From Butyrivibrio sp. (GTDB lineage Bacteria > Bacillota > Clostridia > Lachnospirales > Lachnospiraceae), in NCBI GenBank assembly GCA_024688095.1, contig JAILEJ010000153.1, forward strand, positions 1-7,338: a stretch of DNA of 7,338 nt. The letters are read 5' to 3'. Below the pieces are notes generated by a model. That model was not told the origin of the DNA. It searched no databases and saw nothing but the letters and a program-made list of their open reading frames with translations. Position 1 is the first letter of the stretch. Every line of letters begins with the position of its first letter. This document shows, piece by piece, positions 1 to 5,841 of this stretch. The translations under genes and the position numbers were made by a program.

Positions 1-544
1 TTCAATCATTCATCCTTCAGGTATCTGCGGACCTAATGATTATTCTTATGGCCCGGTTGCACAAATGGTTCAGCAGTATATAAACGGTGAAATCAAGATG
101 GGTCTTGAAGGAACCTTTAACAGCGTAGATGTAAGAGATCTTGCTGAAGCAGTTATTTCCTGCTGTGATAAAGGTAAGCGTGGTGAATGCTATATCATAG
201 GAAATGAACTTGTAACAATGAAACAGCTTTTTGAAATTATAAATGAAGCAGCAGGACTTGATATTCATGCAAACATAATACCGAAGGGTATAGCTAAAGC
301 TGCTGTCAAAATTTTAAAACTTCAAAGTAAATTTACAGGTAAAGAGCCATTATTAAATGAATTTGCATTATACAATCTGATCCGTAATAACGATTATGAT
401 TGTACAAAAGCAAAAAAAGATCTGGGATTTACCTGCAGACCATTTGAAGAAACAATAGAAGATGAAGTCAGATGGTTACAGGAAGAAGCAAAAAATAAAT
501 CCAATAAGAATACTACTCAGCAAAAAGAAAAGGCCGTTTCATAA
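1..544 (+). CDS. NAD(P)-dependent epimerase/reductase of the extended SDR family, C-terminal part
   Basis: The gene enters from the left edge in frame 2, with 180 codons visible before TAA at 542-544. The readable frame starts upstream of the first ATG (65), since IIHPSGICGPNDYSYG precedes it without a stop. HPSGICGPND and SVDVRDLAEAV are typical of the C-terminal, substrate-binding half of extended short-chain dehydrogenases such as sugar-nucleotide epimerases and dihydroflavonol-reductase-like proteins. The Rossmann glycine motif and catalytic YxxxK would lie upstream, outside the window, so activity cannot be judged. The fold appears to end near EDEVRWLQEE. A hydrophilic tail rich in Lys, Asn and Gln follows. 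The final codons run into the terminator hairpin. The substrate is unknown. The family call is firm and the exact enzyme is not. Confidence 0.85.
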   Translation, partial: SIIHPSGICGPNDYSYGPVAQMVQQYINGEIKMGLEGTFNSVDVRDLAEAVISCCDKGKRGECYIIGNELVTMKQLFEIINEAAGLDIHANIIPKGIAKAAVKILKLQSKFTGKEPLLNEFALYNLIRNNDYDCTKAKKDLGFTCRPFEETIEDEVRWLQEEAKNKSNKNTTQQKEKAVS

Positions 545-558
545 GAAACGGCTTTTTC
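527..558. terminator. Bidirectional intrinsic terminator overlapping the epimerase stop codon
   Basis: The core stem is GCCGTTTC (533-540) with GAAACGGC (545-552) around the loop ATAA (541-544). Flanking A and T runs can extend it to 14 pairs (527-540 with 545-558), including one G-T pair. TTTTT follows the core on the plus strand, and the minus strand reads CTTTTCTTTTT after it. It therefore ends the epimerase gene and, 52 bases past its stop, the convergent rubrerythrin gene. The epimerase TAA (542-544) lies inside the loop. Confidence 0.9.
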
Positions 559-609
559 GTATTTTCGTACTTAAATTATTGCTTTCTGATATTAAATCTG
601 TCAGAATTA

Positions 610-1146
610 TTAGTAATTTTCTTCATGTACTTCAAAGTAGCTCTGTGGGTGATTACATACAGGGCAAACTTCAGGTGCTTTTGTACCAACTACGATATGT
701 CCGCAGTTACGGCACTCCCAAACTTTTACTTCGCTCTTTTCGAATACCTGCTGCATCTGTACATTCTTAAGAAGTGCACGATATCTTTCCTCATGGCGTT
801 TTTCAATTGCTGCTACGCCACGGAACTTAGCTGCAAGTTCGTGGAATCCCTCTTCATCAGCTGTCTTGGCGAATTCATCATACATATCTGTCCATTCATA
901 ATTCTCACCATTAGCTGCATCTTCAAGGTTTTCTGCTGTATCTCCAATGCCATAAAGCTCTTTAAACCAAAGCTTTGCATGTTCTTTTTCATTTTCTGCT
1001 GTTTTAAGGAACAAAGCTGCGATCTGCTCATATCCTTCCTTCTTTGCCTTTGATGCAAAGTAAGTATACTTATTTCTTGCCTGAGATTCTCCAGCAAAAG
1101 CTGCCTCTAAATTTTTTCCTGTCTGTGTTCCATCATATTTGCTCAT
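610..1146 (-). CDS. rbr: Rubrerythrin (non-haem diiron peroxidase with rubredoxin-like domain)
   Basis: A 178-residue cytoplasmic protein that in anaerobes reduces hydrogen peroxide to water, taking electrons through rubredoxin or NADH-linked partners. Residues 1-130 form the ferritin-like four-helix domain. Aligned from memory with Desulfovibrio rubrerythrin, the diiron ligands are E20 (AGESQARN), E53 and H56 (ENEKEH), E81 and E84 (GENYEWTDMY), and E115 and H118 (IEKRH). Residues 143-173 are the rubredoxin-like domain with C145xxC148 and C161xxC164 for one iron. All expected ligands are present, so it should be active. The start is supported by AAGGAGA (1155-1161), 8 bases from ATG. It is a single gene, divergent from an AraC regulator and ending at a shared terminator. 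PerR control is common for such genes, but I see no clear PerR box. Confidence 0.97.
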   Translation of the reverse strand: MSKYDGTQTGKNLEAAFAGESQARNKYTYFASKAKKEGYEQIAALFLKTAENEKEHAKLWFKELYGIGDTAENLEDAANGENYEWTDMYDEFAKTADEEGFHELAAKFRGVAAIEKRHEERYRALLKNVQMQQVFEKSEVKVWECRNCGHIVVGTKAPEVCPVCNHPQSYFEVHEENY

Positions 1147-1229
1147 ATTTAAAATCTCCTTTTATTATAAATTTGGGATAGTCAAGACTGCGTTTTTGGA
1201 TTTTTTTCTTAACTTCCCTTGCCTTGATT

Positions 1230-1257
1230 AGAATAATATCACTTGAAATGAGTAAAA
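1230..1257 (-). promoter_or_regulatory. Weak candidate promoter for rubrerythrin
   Basis: On the minus strand TTTTAC (1252-1257) and TATTCT (1230-1235) are 16 bases apart, giving a leader of roughly 80 bases. Neither box is strong. A perfect TATAAT nearer the gene lies so close to the Shine-Dalgarno that it is unlikely to be the -10. Confidence 0.25.
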
Positions 1258-1306
1258 TATTGCAAAATATCATTTAAAATTTGCACTATTTCTTTATTTA
1301 CTAAAA

Positions 1307-1312
1307 TATAAT
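1307..1312 (+). promoter_or_regulatory. Candidate -10 box for the AraC regulator gene
   Basis: A perfect TATAAT lies 57 bases before the chosen start codon. TTGCAC at 1281-1286 is 20 bases upstream, too far for a standard -35, so activation or a weak -35 must be assumed. Transcription from here would start near 1319, after the in-frame ATG at 1316, which argues against that ATG as the start. Confidence 0.4.
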
Positions 1313-1353
1313 CCTATGATATATATTTTATATAACAAAGTATGTTTTCATTT

Positions 1354-1360
1354 AAGAGGA
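1354..1360 (+). promoter_or_regulatory. Ribosome binding site that decides the AraC start
   Basis: AAGAGGA ends 9 bases before ATG at 1370. The earlier in-frame ATG at 1316 has no purine-rich site and would add 18 residues unlike an AraC N-terminus. Confidence 0.75.
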
Positions 1361-1369
1361 ATTGATTAT

Positions 1370-2263
1370 ATGGAGCTTACATTTAAAGGTCATAAAAATG
1401 AAATAGAGAGAAAAGGTACAACTTATAATTTTGGAACTCTTCCTATAGTATTGGAACAAAAGGTTGTAAAATCAGAAATTAAACACGAAGAGATGCTTCA
1501 CTGGCATGATGACGTTGAAATTATTCGTATCAGAAAGGGTAATATTCATTGCCATGTTAATGATTCAGATTTCCTTCTAAATCCAGGTGAACTCTGCTTT
1601 ATCAACTTTGATACACTACACCGCGTATATAATACAGAAGAGACAGTTGGAGATCTTGATGTTCTTACCATCAAAACAGATATGCTTGCGCAGAATAAAG
1701 AAATCTATGAAAAATATATTATCCCTATTATTCATAATTCTGATTTTGCCCATGTTCAGATGGATGGAAGAAACAGTTATGCAAAACTGATTTCAGATAT
1801 TTTTGATGCTCTGTATGAACTTATTACTGAAAAGCCAACAGGCTATGAGCTTGATGTTATAGGATATATCTATATGATATTCAGAAGACTTTATCTGGTA
1901 TATATTTCAGAAAAAGATATACCGGTATCCTATAATAGTGATATTTCTTTGCAAAGGAGAATGTCTGCATATATTTATGAACATTATCAGGAGAAGATTA
2001 CTCTTGATGACATCGCAAATGCAGCAGGAGTAAGCCGCTCCAAATGTGCGAGTCTTTTTCATAAATATACACAGAAAACTCCAATAAATTTTTTAAACAG
2101 TTACAGGCTTGAAATGGCAAGCAAACTCCTCACATCTACAGATGAGCCTATTTCATACATTGCAGGTGCAAGTGGAATAGGAGAGCAGAGCTATTTCAAC
2201 CGTATGTTTATGAAGGAATACGGATGTACTCCTCTTGAATACAGAAAAAAGAAATCTTCTTAA
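1370..2263 (+). CDS. AraC-family transcriptional regulator with N-terminal cupin-type sensor domain
   Basis: A 297-residue DNA-binding regulator of usual AraC length. Residues about 25-110 look like the cupin-type ligand-binding half, with LHWHDDVEI (43-51) and GELCFINFDTLHRV (73-86). A helical linker follows to about 190. Residues 195-293 are the double helix-turn-helix domain. The first recognition unit is LDDIANAAGVSRSKCASLF (212-230). The second is ISYIAGASGIGEQSYFNRMF (261-280), followed by the family signature TPLEYR (287-292). The start at 1370 follows from the ribosome binding site. It is transcribed away from rubrerythrin and toward the PurF-like gene, and no operon partner is visible. 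Related proteins often control sugar utilisation, but nothing here identifies the ligand or targets. The gene looks intact. Confidence 0.93.
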   Translation: MELTFKGHKNEIERKGTTYNFGTLPIVLEQKVVKSEIKHEEMLHWHDDVEIIRIRKGNIHCHVNDSDFLLNPGELCFINFDTLHRVYNTEETVGDLDVLTIKTDMLAQNKEIYEKYIIPIIHNSDFAHVQMDGRNSYAKLISDIFDALYELITEKPTGYELDVIGYIYMIFRRLYLVYISEKDIPVSYNSDISLQRRMSAYIYEHYQEKITLDDIANAAGVSRSKCASLFHKYTQKTPINFLNSYRLEMASKLLTSTDEPISYIAGASGIGEQSYFNRMFMKEYGCTPLEYRKKKSS

Positions 2264-2268
2264 AGCAT

Positions 2269-3684
2269 TTATTCTTTTCCGTCCCAACAGTAGGTGCAAA
2301 GCTTGTCTTTGTCTATGCCTACAGCTTCAAGCATATCATCAAGACGGTTAAAATTAAGAGATGTGAAGCCAAGCTGTTTTCTGATATCTTCAACCATCTT
2401 CTGATACTTATCCGTATCCGGATTACAATAATCATCCAGAATAGTTCTGTCTACATTCTGGCCCTCTTCCTTACTGATAATGCGGCGTGCTATCAGCTCC
2501 ATTTCAGAAGTGGAACGTGAGAAATTGATGTATTTACATCCAAACATAATAGGCGGGCAGGCAGGTCTTACATGGACCTCTTTTGCTCCGCTTCTATAAA
2601 GAAAATCAGTTGTCTCTCGAAGCTGAGTTCCTCTAACAATTGAATCATCTATCAAAAGGAGTTTTCTATTTTCGATAAGTTCATGAACAGGTATAAGTTT
2701 CATACGTGCTATCAGATCTCTCTTGGACTGAATAGTAGGCATGAATGAACGAGGCCATGTAGGTGTGTATTTTATGAATGGTCTTGAGAAGGGAACACCG
2801 GATTCATTGGCATATCCAACTGCATGAGCAGTACCTGAATCTGGTACACCTGCAACAATATCTATGTTATCTGTAGTCATTCCATCACGCTTTGCCATAA
2901 ATCGTCCGCAGTTATAACGCATTTCTTCTACAGAAACTCCTTCATAACGGGATGATGGATATCCATAATATACCCACAGGAAAGTACATATACGCATCTT
3001 TGAACCAGGTTTGGCAAGAGTTGTTACGCCCTCTGGAGTCATTACACAGATTTCTCCAGGTCCAAGTTCCTTGTAATCTCTATATCCAAGATTGAGATAA
3101 GCAAATGCTTCAAAAGATGCGCAAAAGCCCTCATCCTTCATACCAACAACAAGCGGCGTTCTTCCAAGCTTATCTCTTGAAAGATATATTCCCTGAGCTG
3201 TAAGAAGCATAAGAGTCATAGAACCATCTATTACTTCCTGCGCATACTGAATACCTTCAATAATATTTGCCTTTGTGTTAATAAGAGATGCAACAAGCTC
3301 AGTTGCATTGATACTTCCACCACTCATTTCCAGGAAATGAGTTCCGCCATCGCCAATAATCTTTTCAGATAACTTATCGATATTGTTGATCTTACCAACA
3401 GTAGTAATAGCATATGTTCCATGGTGTGAACGAACTATAAGAGGCTGTGGTTCATAATCTGAAATACATCCAATTCCAAGATTACCTTCCATATCATGAA
3501 TTTCTTTTTCAAATTTTGTACGAAATGGTGAACTCTCAATGTTATGAATTGCCCTGTTAAAGCCATCTTTACCAAATACTGCCAGACCAGCTCGTCTGGT
3601 ACCTAAATGTGAATGATAATCTGTTCCAAAAAACAGATCAAAGACACAGTCTTCCTTTAATGCTGTAGCAAAAAAACCGCCCAT
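2269..3684 (-). CDS. purF: PurF-like amidophosphoribosyltransferase variant lacking the catalytic cysteine
   Basis: A 471-residue protein. Canonical PurF makes 5-phosphoribosylamine from PRPP and glutamine, the first step of purine synthesis. The phosphoribosyltransferase half is well preserved, with the PRPP loop LLLIDDSIVRGTQ (342-354), GVPDSG (279-284) and KYTPTWPRSF (305-314). Four cysteines, C233, C383, C463 and C466, match the [4Fe-4S] ligands of Bacillus-type PurF by context (ICTFLW, FGCKYI, CTYCWDG). The N-terminal Ntn-hydrolase half keeps its outline but begins MGGFFA instead of MCGxFG, so the nucleophilic cysteine is Gly2, and other glutaminase residues are replaced too. It may use free ammonia, take ammonia from a partner, or do something else. 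The start has AAGGAGA (3690-3696), 5 bases away. No other pur gene is adjacent. The family is certain and the exact reaction is not. Confidence 0.88.
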   Translation of the reverse strand: MGGFFATALKEDCVFDLFFGTDYHSHLGTRRAGLAVFGKDGFNRAIHNIESSPFRTKFEKEIHDMEGNLGIGCISDYEPQPLIVRSHHGTYAITTVGKINNIDKLSEKIIGDGGTHFLEMSGGSINATELVASLINTKANIIEGIQYAQEVIDGSMTLMLLTAQGIYLSRDKLGRTPLVVGMKDEGFCASFEAFAYLNLGYRDYKELGPGEICVMTPEGVTTLAKPGSKMRICTFLWVYYGYPSSRYEGVSVEEMRYNCGRFMAKRDGMTTDNIDIVAGVPDSGTAHAVGYANESGVPFSRPFIKYTPTWPRSFMPTIQSKRDLIARMKLIPVHELIENRKLLLIDDSIVRGTQLRETTDFLYRSGAKEVHVRPACPPIMFGCKYINFSRSTSEMELIARRIISKEEGQNVDRTILDDYCNPDTDKYQKMVEDIRKQLGFTSLNFNRLDDMLEAVGIDKDKLCTYCWDGKE

Positions 3685-3731
3685 AGAAATCTCCTTGATT
3701 TTATTTTTCTGTTACCTTGCGTTGCATATTA

Positions 3732-3760
3732 TTAATACCAATTATTAAAATAATTATCAA
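3732..3760 (-). promoter_or_regulatory. Promoter candidate for the PurF-like gene
   Basis: On the minus strand TTGATA (3755-3760) and TATTAA (3732-3737) are 17 bases apart. The leader to the start at 3684 would be about 40 bases and includes the Shine-Dalgarno. This is the best sigma-70-type match in the 250-base gap, which otherwise holds the 27-base repeats and no coding sequence I can support. Confidence 0.55.
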
Positions 3761-3826
3761 TGCATATCTTGCACAGTTTAGAACGAATTTTTTTGAACAT
3801 TCTAAGAACGTATTGATTATAAAAAG

Positions 3827-3880
3827 CTTCCTAACGCTTATGATGCAAGAACTCTTTCTAATACTTATGATACAAGAAAT
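3827..3880 (+). repeat. Two imperfect 27-base tandem repeats upstream of the PurF-like gene
   Basis: The units 3827-3853 and 3854-3880 abut exactly and agree at 22 of 27 positions. The shared core is CTAAyrCTTATGATrCAAGAA. A fainter, gapped resemblance (TTCTAAGAACGTATTGATTA) lies just before, from about 3800. The repeats sit 70-150 bases upstream of the PurF-like promoter and beyond the 3' end of the lipoprotein gene. They could be protein-binding sites or a chance local duplication. Confidence 0.7.
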
Positions 3881-3934
3881 CTGTTAAATCAATAGGTACA
3901 ACCCACATTGTTTATACTTTAAACATTTCTATAT

Positions 3935-4999
3935 TTAATTACTTTTTTCCGAGTCCTGAGAAACCTGTTCTGTTGAGGAAACGCTTCCGTTTACAGGTTC
4001 GGGATTTTTTACTACTGATGAAGTATTTTCAGCATGTATTGGTTTTGATCCAGTTGATTTGTTTATCACATTTTCCTGTGTATCGATAGGAACGAGCATG
4101 TATTTAAATCTGATTCCATTTTTGGGCTTAAATACCTTTGAGCATACCTTTTTAAGTACCCAGATGAACAGGATTATAAAGGTGGTTATTATTGTAATAA
4201 CCGGGATAGCAGTGATAAGTCCAACGAATACAGTAACGGCTGTCTGCATTCCTGAGAGAAGTTCTTCTGTAAAGTTAATCTGGAAAGCCTTTCCTATTGG
4301 ATTATCTACGTTTCTTTCTTCCCTTGCACTTAAGTTTACTGTTGAATAACGAACTCTTCCTTCAAGATATCTTTTTTGTCCTTTGGCACTATCGAGCTGG
4401 TATTGAATATTTGAAATCTGTTCCTGAATCTCTATAAGATCAGAAACTGTTTCAGTCTTAAGCTTCATATCCTCGAGTACTTTTAGTTCGCTTTCAAGAG
4501 AACTGATCTTAGCTTCATTATCTACATATTCCAAAGATACATCATCAGATGTAATTGATTTGGAAGTAATATTTCCTTCACCATCAACATTTGAAAGAAA
4601 ATCATCCAGTTTTTCATTTGGAATTCTTATAGTGTAATAGGCATATCTGTATGTAGAGTAATCACTTGAATAATCCTGAATCTCTGACTTTTCAAAATAT
4701 CCCCCATATTCATCAACCAGAGAGTTAATGGATATATTAAATTCCTCAAGATTTCCGACATCCACTTCCACATCTGCATCCCTTATTATCATTTGAGTCT
4801 GCTTTACAATATCAGCTTCAGAAGATCCATCTTGTGTTTCTTCAGATGAAGATTCTGAAAAGGATATCATGCTGGAATCCGTGTAAGAACTGCTTAAAGA
4901 ATTGTTTTCCATCGCAGTTTCTTCATAAGTTCCATTTGATCCGCACCCTGTAAATAGTAACGCAATGACTGGTAATGCAATTAAAAAACTTTTTTTCAT
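3935..4999 (-). CDS. DUF4349-like membrane-anchored lipoprotein
   Basis: A 354-residue envelope protein of unknown role. Residues 1-19 are a lipoprotein signal peptide (MKKSFLIALPVIALLFTGC), so C19 should be lipidated. Ser/Glu-rich low-complexity sequence follows to about 62. Residues about 63-225 resemble DUF4349: a beta-rich start, GGYFEKSE (99-106), YYTIRIPNEKLDDFL (121-135), EYVDNEAKI (157-165), a coiled coil at about 160-212, and the strand RVRYSTVNL (215-223). One transmembrane helix spans about 253-282. A basic, then polar, Ser/Thr/Asn-rich tail of about 70 residues follows and would be cytoplasmic. The protein would be held at both a lipid and a helix. The start is supported by AAGGGG (5007-5012), 7 bases away. 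It is a single gene on this strand, and no clear terminator follows it. Confidence 0.88.
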   Translation of the reverse strand: MKKSFLIALPVIALLFTGCGSNGTYEETAMENNSLSSSYTDSSMISFSESSSEETQDGSSEADIVKQTQMIIRDADVEVDVGNLEEFNISINSLVDEYGGYFEKSEIQDYSSDYSTYRYAYYTIRIPNEKLDDFLSNVDGEGNITSKSITSDDVSLEYVDNEAKISSLESELKVLEDMKLKTETVSDLIEIQEQISNIQYQLDSAKGQKRYLEGRVRYSTVNLSAREERNVDNPIGKAFQINFTEELLSGMQTAVTVFVGLITAIPVITIITTFIILFIWVLKKVCSKVFKPKNGIRFKYMLVPIDTQENVINKSTGSKPIHAENTSSVVKNPEPVNGSVSSTEQVSQDSEKSN

Positions 5000-5132
5000 A
5001 AATTTTCCCCTTGAATAATTTTTGTAGTTAAATATTTAATAAACCCCCTATTTACGAAATAGAACCTAGTTATAAGACCATGGAACAGGAAGTCCAAAGA
5101 GAGTAACAACCTTGAAGTTCCTCGATTATTCA
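5000..5132 (-). other. Leader region of the lipoprotein gene with small hairpins
   Basis: If transcription starts near 5133, the lipoprotein mRNA has a leader of about 130 bases. It can form two small stems. GGAAC (5082-5086) pairs with GTTCC (5117-5121), continued after a 3x3 internal loop by AAG (5090-5092) with CTT (5111-5113). CTATTT (5048-5053) pairs with AAATAG (5057-5062). I recognise no riboswitch class and no coding sequence. The rest of the 318-base gap up to 5317 holds the two divergent promoters and an unremarkable AT-rich leader for the thioesterase gene. Confidence 0.35.
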
Positions 5133-5139
5133 TAAAGAT

Positions 5140-5167
5140 ATATTATCACAATAAAAACATAACGCAA
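5140..5167 (-). promoter_or_regulatory. Candidate promoter for the lipoprotein gene
   Basis: On the minus strand TTGCGT (5162-5167) and TAATAT (5140-5145) are 16 bases apart. An overlapping extended -10, TGTGATAAT (5142-5150), gives an alternative with much the same start point. Confidence 0.4.
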
Positions 5168-5203
5168 TTTAATATTTTTTTTGCCGAGTTTTATATGGGT
5201 AAC

Positions 5204-5232
5204 TTGAACAAATATGCTTTTGTGCCTAGAAT
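5204..5232 (+). promoter_or_regulatory. Sigma-70-type promoter for the thioesterase gene
   Basis: TTGAAC (5204-5209) and TAGAAT (5227-5232) are separated by exactly 17 bases, and each box differs little from consensus. The leader to the start at 5318 would be about 80 bases. Confidence 0.7.
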
Positions 5233-5317
5233 ATAAGGTGAAAAATAAAGCAACAAGCTGTAAGAAAGGATTAATCTGATCAAATTTCAAATATGATTGG
5301 ATTATATGAGTTTTTAA

Positions 5318-5773
5318 ATGAGAAGAGCAAAATCAGAAAAAGAAAATGCAATAAGAGAAAAAATGCTTTCAGAATTGTATGCAAACGAATATAACCAGTT
5401 CATAGGATTCGAGGTTCTTGAACTAAGTCCAACATACAGTAAAGCGAGAATCAAGTCTGATGAAAGGCTTCACAATACCTACGGCAGCATTCACGGCGGC
5501 GCCCTTTTATCATTTGTAGATGCAATGGCCGGCGCAACAGGAAGCATGAGCGGCTATTATGTAACTACAGTATCTGCTAATTTGAACTTCCTGCTGCCTG
5601 CAGTTAATACTGAGTACATCTACTGCGAATGTATGAAACTTAAGACAGGAAAGCATATACTTGTATTTGATATAAGAGTAACTGATGATGATGGAAATCT
5701 CCTTGATAGTGGAGAATTCTCTTTCTTTGCAAGTAAGGCAGCAGTACTTGATAGTAATCTGAAATTTTCATAA
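5318..5773 (+). CDS. PaaI-type hotdog-fold acyl-CoA thioesterase
   Basis: A 151-residue protein of the 4HBT/PaaI family, small cytoplasmic enzymes that hydrolyse acyl- or aryl-CoA thioesters. The signature runs from N53 to D68: NTYGSIHGGALLSFVDA has the expected Asn, the Gly before the HGG turn (59-61) and the acidic D68 on the central helix. The following strands, VTTVSANLNFLLPA and GKHILVFDIRVTDDDGNLLDSGEFSFF, complete the fold. Length is normal. The start is uncertain: TAA directly precedes ATG 5318 in frame and that ATG has no clear Shine-Dalgarno. ATG 5363 (residue 16) has AAGAGA (5353-5358) only 4 bases away and would give 136 residues. It has its own promoter and terminator, so it is monocistronic. 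The substrate cannot be inferred. Confidence 0.92.
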   Translation: MRRAKSEKENAIREKMLSELYANEYNQFIGFEVLELSPTYSKARIKSDERLHNTYGSIHGGALLSFVDAMAGATGSMSGYYVTTVSANLNFLLPAVNTEYIYCECMKLKTGKHILVFDIRVTDDDGNLLDSGEFSFFASKAAVLDSNLKFS

Positions 5774-5779
5774 GTATAG

Positions 5780-5828
5780 AAAAGCATCACATTTCTGTAT
5801 GATTCAACAGAATGTGATGCTTTTATTT
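5780..5828 (+). terminator. Intrinsic terminator after the thioesterase gene
   Basis: AAAAGCATCACATTTCTGT (5780-5798) pairs with ACAGAATGTGATGCTTTT (5807-5824), 18 pairs with one bulged T, around an 8-base loop. TTTT closes the stem and further T runs follow. It starts 6 bases after the stop codon. The A-run on the left arm would allow some function in the other direction too. Confidence 0.93.
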
Positions 5829-5841
5829 TAAGTTTTATTTT

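Noticed and set aside
625..1053. Plus-strand 142-codon ORF opposite rubrerythrin
   Set aside because: It is a Cys/Phe-rich antisense shadow of a certain gene with no ribosome binding site.
1165..1170. TATAAT on the minus strand just before the rubrerythrin ribosome binding site
   Set aside because: Transcription would start within the Shine-Dalgarno. TTGACT upstream of it is only 10 bases away, too short for a promoter.
1225..1241. Possible PerR/Fur-like operator TGATTAGAATAATATCA upstream of rubrerythrin
   Set aside because: Only the outer four bases of each arm are symmetric. The centre does not fit the 7-1-7 pattern of PerR or Fur boxes.
1316..1369. Longer AraC start at ATG 1316
   Set aside because: No Shine-Dalgarno, and it lies at or before the transcription start predicted from the TATAAT box. 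ATG 1370 has AAGAGGA at proper distance.
3827..3880. Short CRISPR array
   Set aside because: Only two units, directly adjacent and without spacers, and no cas genes nearby.
4059..4349. Plus-strand 96-codon ORF opposite the lipoprotein gene
   Set aside because: It is the antisense of the transmembrane and tail coding region, with no ribosome binding site and no family resemblance.
5293..5394. 33-codon ORF overlapping the thioesterase start in another frame
   Set aside because: The nearest Shine-Dalgarno-like sequence is 20 or more bases away, and the peptide is a Lys/Arg-rich shadow of the thioesterase codons.
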